Below are positions 12,236-26,750 of a stretch of DNA of 64,000 nucleotides, in pieces (the first letter of the stretch is position 1; each line of letters begins with the position of its first letter). The notes beneath the pieces are model-generated. The model was not told where the DNA came from. It saw only the letters and a list, made by a program, of their open reading frames with translations, and searched no databases. The stretch comes from Sporobolomyces roseus. Its lineage: Eukaryota > Basidiomycota > Microbotryomycetes > Sporidiobolales > Sporidiobolaceae. The DNA lies in contig JADILM010000002.1 of NCBI GenBank assembly GCA_016617785.1, forward strand, positions 744,001 through 808,000. Direction: 5' to 3'. Made by a program: the position numbers and the translations under genes.

Positions 12236-14633
12236 TTAATATCGACTTCTTCTTTCACTTCGCTCTCCACCGTATGAACTCCTTCCTCCGAAATCACGAC
12301 CTCCTCCTCCTCCTCCTCGTTCGCCTCGATCACCTCGATCACCTGACTTCTTGTAAGCGTCTCGATCATAAGGGCGGCTTGATCCTCCTCCTCCTCCTCC
12401 TCCACCGTAAGCACTTCTCTCCCTTTCTCTGTATCCTCCTGATCCCGAAGAAGATCCACCAGTTCTTCCTCGTCCACCCCAAGGTTGACTGTCCCGATCC
12501 CTACTCGAAGGTCCATCAAACTCCCTCCTAGGCTTTCCACGGTGTTTCGTTCGTCCATCGTTCATTCCCAACTTTTTCAAGAACTCGCTCGAAACATAAG
12601 GTTCTTCTTCCAATCCACCTGCTTCGACTGACCACCTCTTCAAACCAGTCAAGACTACATCTTTCGTCGTTCGGAGTTCGTGAGCTTTGCCAATGTAGTA
12701 ACCGAGGAGAGATGCGAAAGTTTCTCGAACGGAGAGGGAATCGAGCGAGGGAAGGACATTGGTCGTGAGAGATTCGGGGAGGGTCTCGAGGCGAGGGGAA
12801 AGGGTTTTAGGAAGGGACATGGGTCGAGCGATGAAAGTACGACGACTTCGATCACTACCGGAACGAGGAGCGGGAGGAGGAGGTGCGGCGAATTCAGCGG
12901 GATCGGCGTCCCATTCAGCGGCGAGTTCGGTCACTTGGCGTTGAGTCTCTCCGACGGTGCAGGGTTTGAGAGGAATGTCGTTCAGTTGCCAAGAGACGAA
13001 ACCGCTCTCCCAAGGAAGGAGAACGAGATCTCCTCGTCCCGATTTCCCTGCTCGACCCGTTCGACCAACTCGGTGGATGTAGAGATCCCGAGATCCGGGG
13101 ATACCAACTTGAATGACGCGGGTGACTCCAGGGTAATCGACTCCTCGGGCTGAGACGTCTGAAGTAACGAGAACTGAGTAACCTGCAGTCGCTCGTCGGA
13201 AGAGATCGGAAGCTCGAGTCCTTTGATCTTGACTCTTCTTCGAGTGGATCTCGACGACGAGAGTATCCCGTCCCCAAGGAAGGTGGTTCTTCATCGAGAT
13301 GAGGATTTGCGAGAAGAGTTGGGTGAGTCGAGTCGTAGGAAGGAACACGACGGTCTTTCCTCCTCCAATTCCACCGTTCTTGGCAGCTTCGCGAGCGTGG
13401 AGGAGTTGATCGTGGGCGATGAGACGGAGGATGTGAACGAGTTGATCAGAAGCGGTAGGGAGGATAGTGTGGAACTGAGGAATGTGAAGATGAGTGTCGA
13501 CTTCGTCGGCGGGGACGGTGTCGATGTAGGTGTGATCCTTTTTGAGACTCTTGCGAGCGACTTCACGGATCTGTTTCGAAACGGTTGCGGAGAAGAGGAA
13601 GGTTTGTCGATTGTCGTTGTCGGGTACATGTCGAACTACCGTGGCGATATCGTCGGAGAAACCCATATCGAGGAGGGTATCGGCTTCATCGAGAATGAGC
13701 ATTCGAGAGTTGGCGACGCATTTGCGAACTGAAGGTTCCGATTGAAGGAGATCGACGCATCGTCCAGGAGTTGCGACGACGATATCGTTACTCGGACTCC
13801 TCATCCATTCCCTCAATTGACCACTTCTTGAAGCTCCACCGACGAGAAGTCGTACACCGAATTGAGGGAGATGAGTCGTGAGGGCGATAGCTTCGTTGGC
13901 GATCTGAGTTGCGAGTTCACGAGTTGGAGAAAGAATGAGAGCTCCAACGGTCGATTTAGCGTAATCGGCGAGGGCCTTCTTCGCATCCGAGGTCGAAGCT
14001 TGAGGGTTCTCCTCCTTGAACTTGGCGAGGAACGTCTCGAGACTCCGTAATCTACCTTCTAACGCTGGAATCAAGAAAGCCAAAGTTTTCCCAGTTCCCG
14101 TCTTTGCTCGAACCAACACATCCTGCGCCTGTTGAATCTCTGTAGGGGTATCGTTGGGTGCTGGGGAGGATGCCAATCGAGGTAAGAGGGATAGAACTGC
14201 AGCTTGTACGTCGGTCATGGTATCGTATTTGAAGGGTCTGAAGATGAGAGAGAATAAGCTAAATCGTGCTGATTCTCAGGTGAAAAGTCCTTTACATACC
14301 TTTCAGTAACGGCTCGGTAGACTGGAGCATGAAGGGAGGATTGGATAGATCGGTAAGTGAGGGGAGCAGATGCAGGTTTAACATCTCTTTCAAGGGGTGG
14401 TTCGAGGGAATCGGTGGCGAGAGAGAAGCGAGGGAGAGTAGTAGAATATGATACTGTTTCATTGCGTAGTCAGTACAAGCTTCCAAAGTGAGGAGAGAGA
14501 AGGACAAACATCTTTGAGTGAAGAGAGCGGAGGTAAGGATTGGAGAAGAGGTTGGAGCAGTTCTAAGAGCGATAGAAGCCTTTAGCACTGGTCGTGCAGC
14601 TACTCGTAAGCTCGCACATCCTAATCGAAACAT
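12236..14633 (-). CDS. mitochondrial DEAD-box RNA helicase, MSS116-like
   Basis: ATP-dependent RNA helicase/chaperone, probably acting on mitochondrial introns and translation. Exon 1 starts at ATG 14631-14633 with an Arg-rich presequence (MFRLGCASLRVAARP). A GTTTGT donor joins it to a second exon holding the Q-motif region (YRSIQSSLHAPVYRAVTER), which joins PFKYDTMTDVQ in the large last exon. The helicase motifs appear in order: AKTGTGKT (I), PTRELA (Ia), ATPGR, DEAD in LILDEADTLLD (II), SAT (III), SDVSARGVDYP (V) and HRVGRTGRAG (VI). The C-terminus is rich in Arg, Gly and Ser with RGG-like repeats (about the last 90 residues), as in MSS116/CYT-19-type proteins that bind RNA non-specifically. 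Stop TAA at 12236-12238. The orthology to MSS116 rests on presequence, motif order and basic tail; other mitochondrial DEAD-box groups are not fully excluded. Confidence 0.88.
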
Positions 14634-14854
14634 CTAGAGGTTGAAGTGAAGTGTGGTAAACTTCTCCCTCAACTTGCCAACTTTTTTTTTCTCACTCCCA
14701 AAGTCAAATCCAATTTCTCGCAAGAGCTCAATATCTCGTTTCGCAGAGAAGGCATGCTGCTATTGCTACAAGGAATACTACTAGACGGGATTGTACAGCC
14801 AGCGTGTCGAACAAAAACCAAAAGGAAGTGTCTATCGTTTCTAAAACCATCGTT

Positions 14855-17526
14855 CTACTCTCGCTCTTCTTCGTCTCCCTCTCGATCACCTTCATCCTCC
14901 TCTGTCTCCTGCACGCTCTGTCCATTCTTCTTCCCACTCCTCCCGACGACCTGACTCCAAGTACCCAACCTAGCCCAATTCTTTTTCCCCTCCTTGTCCT
15001 TGTCCTTTTCCTTTCCTCCTTCTTTACTCGTACTCGAACTCCCCCCACTTTCAACGCTCTTGATACTCTCCGCACCACCTTCATCCAAAGTCGAGTTACT
15101 CCTACTCCTCGAATCGACCTTTGAACCACTACTGACCTTGTTAACGAACGAAGAGAAATTAGGTCTCTGATTCTGATCATCGACTGAAGTTCTCGCGCTC
15201 TGAGCTCCCGACGCATGAATCTGCGCGTGCGCCAATGAAGGACTTGAAGAGTTTGATCCTGGATGATTCGGAGTGTAACCTATAACTCCTCCTGCTTGCC
15301 CTTGACCATTGACTGAATTTAATGATCCTGCTCTCCTTCTACCTCCACCGATTACTCCAGCACCTCCACTACCACTTCGAGCTTGTGCTTGTGCCCATAA
15401 AGCTTGCGCTTGATGAGCTTGGGCGAATTGTTGTTGAGCGACGAACCTCTCTGATGGGTTCGAACTCGGTTGCAAGTGAACTTGACTCGGGAGGAGTTCT
15501 GGAGGGGCTGCGGAAGGTCCAGAGGGGGAATTCGAAGAAGGTAAAGTGTGACTCAGGTTGAGGGAAGAATTGCCGGCTGATGAAGTCGCCGTCGAGTTTT
15601 GAGCGGATGAGGAAGCACTCCCGTCGATTGAGAGATGGGGCAAAGAGGAAGCAGGTGGAACTTGATTGTTGCGTCGGAAGAACCGGCCGAATGAACGAGG
15701 ATCTGGTTGGGAGGACGGAGCTTGAGGTTGTGGTTGTGGTGGTGGTGGGGGTGGTTGAGTTTGGTCTTGACCGTTACCTCCTCCTCGTCTCCAGCGGAAA
15801 TTGAAAGGACCTCCTCCAGTCGATCCTGAAGGTGCGGCGATAGGTACGACAGGAGGCATTCCTGGATGTATAGGCATGATTGGCATAGTCGAACCCCCAT
15901 AAACTGCTCGATGTGCATCTTCTCGATCGAGTCTACTCGCATCTTCATCAGCAATCACTCTCTAATCCCCCAGCGAAATATGGACTTACTGTATGAGTTC
16001 ACCTTCTACTACATTCATTTCCCTCTCCAAAGCCTTGAGTACCTCTGTGGCTTTCTCACTTTTCTCCTTCTCAACCATTTCGATCGCTTTATTCAACGCG
16101 TCCAACTCTTTCGCCAATTCGGCCAATCCACTCGGTCCAGGCACTTCTCCCACCTTGTTCTCCTCCAACGAGTTCCTTCGCTCTTCCCCTACCACCACGA
16201 CCCCTTCCCTCTTATTCCCTCCTCCCCCTTCCTTCCAATCTCCCAACTCACTCTCGACCCTGTTCTCCTCCTCTTCAACCTCTCTCAATTTCAATTCGAG
16301 ATCCTCTCTCTCCCTCCCTTTGATCTCGTCTTCTGCCTCCCTAGCCCTCCTAATCCCTTCTTCGAGCGCAACGATCCTACTCCTAGCTCTCTGATCTTCT
16401 TTCGCTGCTTTCTCGACCGTCTTTTTCAACGAAGTCAAAGTTTGTATTAAAGATTGTTCGGTTCTTTTTGAAGAGGTTCTCAAGGCTTTCAAGGAACTTC
16501 GGAGGGTCGCTTCGGATAAGGGAAGGGAGGAGGAGGAGGTGGAGGTGGATGGGGAGGCGGTAGAAGAGGAAGTCGTGATTGTTGTAGAGATTGGAGGGAT
16601 TATGGGAGATGGGGAGTAAGGCGGTGGGGGACAATCTGGAGTAGATTGAGAATGGGAGTGAGAGTGAGAGTGGGAAGGTTGAGGTTGGGGTAAGGAGGAG
16701 GAAGAAGAAGGGGAGGGATCGGATTCTTCTGGAGTGTACGAGGATGAAGGTGGGTCTTCACAGGTTGAATCGATTGAAGGTCTTCGAGAAGAGGTCGAGC
16801 CTGAAATCGTTCCTCTCAACGAGTGAGGGTCAGTATTGAAGATTCTATCGAGTGAGTAGGGCAAAAGGAAAGAGGGACGAGTTTTTTACCTTCACCTAAT
16901 TCGATTTCACCTATTCTCGTCGTCTCTTCCGATCCTCCTCCTCCTCCTGCTGCATTACTTCTCGCATTGTTGTCGTCTTCATCATTGTGACCATCTACTA
17001 CATCCAACCCAATCTCGTATTCCCTGTTAGGGTCCAACCCGTACACAATGACAGTAGTTTCCAACCCTTGATCTCCTAAAGTTGTTGCAGGAGCTGAACC
17101 TGCATGTGCTACGTGAGGCCAAGGTCTCCTATCCAATAAGATTGAAATGGAGGGAGGTGGAGGTTTCGAAGGCGAGGGAGTACGACGAGTGGTGGTGAAT
17201 ACTGATAATGCTACTGCTGAACTCGTCACGTCCAATACTTGCAGTCTCAGTCTACTCTGTGTCGAGATTAGCCTCGAAGGAGATGGACTACGAGTGCCAG
17301 TGGTCGTATTTGAACTAGTCAAAGTCGAAGTGTCGAGAGTTAATGAACCTGCCCTTCGACGTGAGGTGGGCATTGTAGCAGTAGTAGTAGTAGTAGTAGG
17401 GGGAGGTAACCAAGGTCTAACTTGTACTCGTTTCGGAGACGAAGAGCGATGAGCCTAATTCCAACTATGCGAGATCAGCGAGGACGAGAACGCTGATTGA
17501 ACAGGTGCACTCACGGTTGTAGACAT
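14855..17526 (-). CDS. Fn3-like, coiled-coil, low-complexity protein
   Basis: Not a family I can name. Four exons are inferred. A 12-nt coding start at ATG 17524-17526 (MSTT) joins AHRSSSPKRVQVRPWLPPP, then a run of Thr from an AGT/ACT repeat. A domain of about 110 residues follows with LRLQVLDVTSSAVALSV, a low-complexity break, and VYGLDPNREYEIGLDV, which reads like a fibronectin-type-III fold. Next come a Ser/Pro-rich linker, a long heptad-like Lys/Glu coiled coil (about 170 residues, with LKKTVEKAAKEDQRARSRI and ELDALNKAIEMVEKEKSEK), and a disordered Gln/Pro/Ser tail of over 350 residues ending EEERE-TAG at 14855-14857. The join after GELIQ needs a 30-nt intron at 15960-15989. The gene is divergent from PRP2 over 128 bp. 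A scaffold or cytoskeletal role would be a guess. Confidence 0.7.
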
Positions 17527-17654
17527 ACACTAATGAATAGTCTATACTATACAGATATATCGAGTGGAGGAAGCAGAGAAGCGACGGATTCGTTTCATCT
17601 TTCCTTTCCTCCCTCTCACCACTCTCAACTGCTTGATCCCTACTCTCAGGAGGC
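17527..17654. promoter_or_regulatory. 128-bp divergent promoter
   Basis: Only 128 bp separate the ATG of the Fn3-like gene (minus) from the ATG of PRP2 (plus, 17655). A TATA-like stretch (CTATACTATACAGATATAT) lies at about 17541-17560. Both genes probably share this promoter. Confidence 0.5.
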
Positions 17655-21845
<4,191 letters not shown>

Positions 21846-21942
21846 ACATCTCTTTAGTCGTGTCCTTTGAAATGTTGTAGATACAATCCGTTGCAGTCGT
21901 ACAATCCCAAGAATACACAGTTTAAGCAAAAATTATCAAGTT

Positions 21943-22340
21943 CTATACATGAGCTTGTCGTTCCAGTAAGAGGTCGTAGCCAGGGAACCGTGTAACGCCA
22001 AGAAGAGCTTTCGCTGCAACTTCGAGCTCGTCGACGTCGAGTAAGATTGAAGCTCTGTCGAGAGAGTCGAGTCAGCGTGAATTGACGAGAGAGGAGAAAG
22101 ATTCGGTCTTACAAGCCCTGTAAGCAATTTGCGTAGATTGAGAACGATTCGTGGCTGAGAATATCGTAGGTAAGAGTGAAGTCGCCCATTGAGGCGCCTT
22201 CGACTTCGGGTGAAGCGCTCGAGGTATCATCCTCGCGACTGAGAAATTTCAATCGAGAGTCGTGGTAGAGGAGGCGATCGATGAGGGGTCCGGGGGTAGC
22301 TTCGGGAAGACTACTCTTTTGTCGAAGTGCGAGCGAGATC

Positions 22341-22378
<38 letters not shown>

Positions 22379-25300
22379 AGCATTCAGCGAACGAACAGAG
22401 ACACAGTGTTTCTATGACGCTCACGAGAGCGAATGTCGTAGAAACGTCGGCAATCTAGGTACGCAATTCTGATGTCAGTGAGGGAAGTTCTGAGTGTCGA
22501 TGCGAAGGGGAAACGAACGAGAGGTTGATTCAAGAAAGCGGTCGTCGAAACAAGGCGTTTCCTCCAAGTACGGTCGAGCCGCATCAGACTGTGACCGACA
22601 GAACCGAGAGCTTGTAGCAGGTGCATTTGTGTACGGAACAGCTCGAGGTAGGCTTCTTGTGGGAAATCTCCGCGTAGGTTGATCTCGTAGGTTGCTTGAA
22701 GGATAGCAATTCTGGATGAGTTGAGCTTCAGTCGTAGTCCTAGCATATTCGCTCTGGTAGCTTTCGCGGCGTGTGTTGAGAAAGCGCTCGACGGATCGGC
22801 GTCAGGCTCGTCCGGGAGAGCTCCTTCTTTGATCCACGCAGATAAAATACCTGCGTAGACCTTACCAAGCTTCGAGATGGTTGTAGCATGAGTCCTTCGA
22901 ACGAGAACCTAGAGGAAAGCGAGAAAGCAGGTTGGTCAGCGACGACTTTCTTACTCTGAAGACTGGTTCTCCTCCCTCGTGCCGTTCCGAGCTTACCTTG
23001 GACGACTGAGAAGGGACGAGGGTCACGATGGTTGCGAGCGCAATTCCGATGAGAACGAGGACGGCACGCTACGGTTGGAACGGAAGATGGTCAGCATAGT
23101 GGTCGATCGGAAGTTTGGAAAGGTTTCGACACTTACTCGCCACGCTACGCTGTACCCTACACCTGGGTTACCGTAGATAGGTAGACCATTAGGTCCATCT
23201 TGGAACGAGTAGCCGACCTGCGTGGAGTGCTACATCAGAGGAGTGTTTCGGAAAAGAGAAAAAAGGGCAACTCACGATGAGCACCGGAGTTACTGCAGCC
23301 AATAAGGTCCCTTGCAGTAGAGCGGCGGGAGCAAATAGTCTGACAGCGAGGAAGGGGAGGAAGAGGCAGTAGAATGCAGCGCCGAGCCCAATTCGGTTTC
23401 CTCCTCCGTTTCCACCTTTTTCACCTCGAGAGTGTCAGTCTCGATGTCCGCGGCGAGCAAAGGAGGGTCTGTACTCACTTCCTACATACCAAATAACCAT
23501 TCCCCAGACGAGCCCAATCGCTGTTCCTAGTACACGTTGAATTGTCGAAAGAATAAAGTCTCCAGAATAAACGGCGAGACCGCTGAGAGCCACGACGAGC
23601 GATTGATCAGCGGGACAACAGCGATGGAGATCTATGTAGAACTCACGTCTGAGCCATGATCTGAGCCCATAACAGCTTTTGCTCGTATGAAATCTGAGCC
23701 GAAGATCGGAAAATTTCTGCACAATCCGGAAGTATCAGCGAAGCGTTCTCCGACCACGTAGCGTCAAATGGAACTAACGAGGAAGCCAAAGTACTATTGA
23801 CACGAAAGCGAACCTGAGAGCGAAGATCGTTTCGGGTTTCTTGAGCCACAGCCCGAAATGATGAATGTTGATCGTGAGTTTCTGGTAGCCATGAGGTGGG
23901 CGAGCATCAGGGTCGCGAGAAGTGTCTGCCATGGCCTCCTGGACAGCCTTGTCCGCTGCAGCTGCCCTATCCTTGTCGCTCTCCCCCTTCGAAACTTCTG
24001 TTGCATCATCATCGGCAACGTCCTCGAGTTGATCTGGATTCTCCTGGTCTCCGGCAAACGAGTTCCCCTTTCCTCCTTTGAGCAGGTTGCCAATCTTCCT
24101 GAGTCCAGTCGGGAACCATAGCTTGTTCTTCTTTCGATGGTCTTGAAGTTGAGAGATCTGCTGAGCGAAAGAGAGGACTGCTTCACTGTAGCAGACCAAG
24201 TTGTCGGAGGCGGCGAGAAGGGTGAGAAGAGTGTTTGGCGAGAACGAGAACGATTTTGAGACTTCGGGAAGGAGAGCACCAGTTTTCGGATCGAAGAAGT
24301 CGGCGAATGGCTGTCAAATTGCAATTTGCAACTTGATGATCAGTGAGAGGACATTCACGTGTGCAGGGATGAGGTGAACTGACAGCTACGAGCTCTTTCC
24401 TTCGTTCCAAGCGATACATTCGAATCTCGTGTTCGAGGTTCTCGACTTGAGATCGATACATCGAAGCTTGCTGATCGACGACGTCAGATTTCGGTCGTTT
24501 GAACCATCGTTTGCTGTTTGATTCGGTGAGCCAATTCATAGCCGAGAGTAGGGCTTCATCGCAAGCGATTCGGAGTGGAGAAGAAGCATTTTCAAAGATT
24601 GGGAGAAGGTGAGGAAGAGTGTGCTGATTGCGATCTTCTGCTGCCTGAGATCGAAGACGGAATCGATGCATTCGAGCCGTTTCGCGGGACTTGTCCTCCT
24701 TCTCTCCAGTTGAATGAGTCGAGGGAGAGCTATTGTTCGAGTAGGCTTCTTCGGCTGCGAGAGTACGTTTGCGACGGGACGAGACGGTAGTGCTGAGGAT
24801 GGCCAAGCCGACAGATCTAGCGAGGAGCTCACGAAGAGCGTCGGAGAGGCCAGCGAGATCTTTAGCTCCGAGTCGTCCAAACGAAACCTCGAGTTCGAGG
24901 AGACCCGTCATCCCCAGAAGACCCTCAAGTCCTCCGGCCATCGCTTCCTGGGTTCCGGACCACAAGGCTGGGAACACTTTCCATGCTCGATCCTCCTCCG
25001 TCTCGTGAGGCGCGCCGTAAGATGGTGCAGGGGTAGCGAGTACCTTCGAATGAAGATGCGAACGTTGCAGAATTGGGAGGAGAAACTTGTCGACGAGTAC
25101 TGTCGTGTAGTTCGAGTTGAGGGTCTGAGGGAAGATGAGGAAAGTAGCGGCGACAGCGATGGCGATTTCGCAGGCGGTAGGAATGAGGAAAGTCGAAGCG
25201 AGAGTGTATCGTTTGACGGGGAAGAGAGGACCATCTGCAAGGAAACTTTCGATCAACGCACGTTCTGTTACCTGACAGGAGAGCCGAGAAGCTGCACGTA

Positions 25301-26430
25301 CATGAGCAAAGGACGTCGAGAACGATGACACCGAAAATTGCAAGGAGTGTCAATTTGGGTCGATGTGCTCGGATTAAGCCCAAAACGAAAGCTCCGATTG
25401 CTGTCGACGATAAATTGATGAGCACAATCCGATCTCGCGAGAGTGAAGAGACGCGTACCCAAGAAGACACCGAAAACGGTTGTCGACCTCCAGTCGAGGA
25501 ATTCTCCTTTGACTGATCAAGCGGCAACTCAAGGTTCAGTAAGATTCATCGTCGGTGAGTGACTACTGCAGCTTACAGATCTCGATACGATACTGAGCAT
25601 CTGGGTTCGTAGCTCCAGCAAGTCCAGCAGTAACCCTCTGCACGCTGCTCGCAAGAAGGACTTGACTCCTCGCCCTCAGAGCAGCGGCCATAGCGGCAGA
25701 TCCCCATGCCCAGCCTAGCAACATACCTATAACCAGCATAGCCGACTATAAAAAGCAGGCAGATCGTGCGTTTAGTGTCCATTCTCGCGCTATCGACAGA
25801 AGTTCAGAAAACGCACGACGAGGAGCAACAGGACCACAGGGAACGTTGGAGGAAGGAAGCAGGAGACCATCGTGGCGAAGAAGGCAGCGTTCCCGAGGGT
25901 GACGAGCGACTTGGGTTCGAGGAGTAGGATGAAGCACGAAAGCGTAACGAGGGAGGCTCGGAACAAATCTTTGCGATTCTTCCATTTCGATCGATTCGTC
26001 GCCTCTGTCACAAACGGTGGTAGGTTCGAACCGTAGATCGGGGAAGGGCCGAGTCGAGGGAACAGCGCTGTATGCGAGGGAGAGTAGAAAAATCGATCAG
26101 TCAACGCTCGTACTGGAGGATCCACCCAATAATACTCTTTGCTGACAGCCGCAAAGTACTTTCAATCTATATCTCATCGCCTTAAACGGTCTGCCTCCAG
26201 AGGAATCAGCGAGTTCGCTTACCTTCCACAGTCGAAGAAATGATGCTAGGCAATTTGCTCCTGATCCCTTTGCTTCCCTTGCCTGTACCCTGAGCATGTG
26301 CATGAGCTACCTCCTTCTTTTCGCTCGTCCGTTTCTCGTCCTCCCTCATCGCCTCGTCGCTGTTGTTGAGACTAGCATTATTCGTTGATCTTGATCTAGA
26401 AGTTGATGGAGCCGTAGGTGAGTCGCCCAT
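21943..26430 (-). CDS. aromatic-acid-exporter-like membrane protein (ArAE_2 / FUSC-like)
   Basis: Large membrane protein of about 1,150 residues in a dozen or more exons. Start ATG 26428-26430 (MGDSPTAPSTSRSRS) leads into a polar N-terminus, then two clusters of transmembrane helices. The first cluster includes LVTLSCFILLLEPKSL, AAFFATMVSCFLPPTFPVVLLLLVV and LINLSSTAIGAFVLGLI. After a long cytosolic segment (LEHEIRMYRLERRKEL and an Asp/Glu-rich loop) comes a second cluster with FALRFAFVSIVLWLP, TAIGLVWGMVIWYVG, AFYCLFLPFLAVRL and VLVLIGIALATIVTLV. A soluble C-terminal domain follows. Two six-helix halves with an internal cytosolic domain match the fungal ArAE_2_N / FUSC / ArAE_2 architecture annotated as a putative ER or plasma-membrane exporter. 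The last exon is read in the frame ending LLLERQAHV-TAG at 21943-21945, 97 bp from the convergent PRP2 stop. The substrate is unknown. Confidence 0.82.
22343..22372 (+). repeat. (GA)15 dinucleotide repeat in an intron
   Basis: Fifteen perfect GA units. On the coding (minus) strand this is (CT)15 directly before a CCAG splice acceptor of the ArAE-like gene, so it serves as an extreme polypyrimidine tract. It is likely to vary in length between isolates. Confidence 0.9.
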
Positions 26431-26750
26431 CTGAGCTATACTTCTGTCGTGAATTGAGTATTCCAAGCTCCGTATGGTAAGTAAGGCTGACTTTCAAGAG
26501 CGAGAAGTGAGTTGTAGAAGAAGGAAAAAACAAACTACTTCGGCTTCGGGTGGGTTTCGAGGATGCAGATCAGTCGCAAACGAAACTTCTGGGATAAAGA
26601 CACTTTGAGCGCAACGATAACGAGAAACACTTCGGAAGTTAGCTCCGACGATTCGAAAGTAAAGACATCAAGAAAGACATCTTGCACGAAGAATTGCGAA
26701 GAAAATCAAGCGATTCGCTTTCAACTACGACAGACGACGACGACGGCACC
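26431..26750. other. intergenic region, ArAE-like promoter / GRC3 3' flank
   Basis: A tandem gap on the minus strand: 5' region of the ArAE-like gene and 3' UTR of GRC3. Short, A-rich plus-strand reading frames occur here but show no family features. Nothing else seen. Confidence 0.45.

Noticed and set aside
12274..13732. Long plus-strand frames across the DEAD-box helicase
   Set aside because: These are antisense shadows of a helicase with all its motifs on the minus strand.
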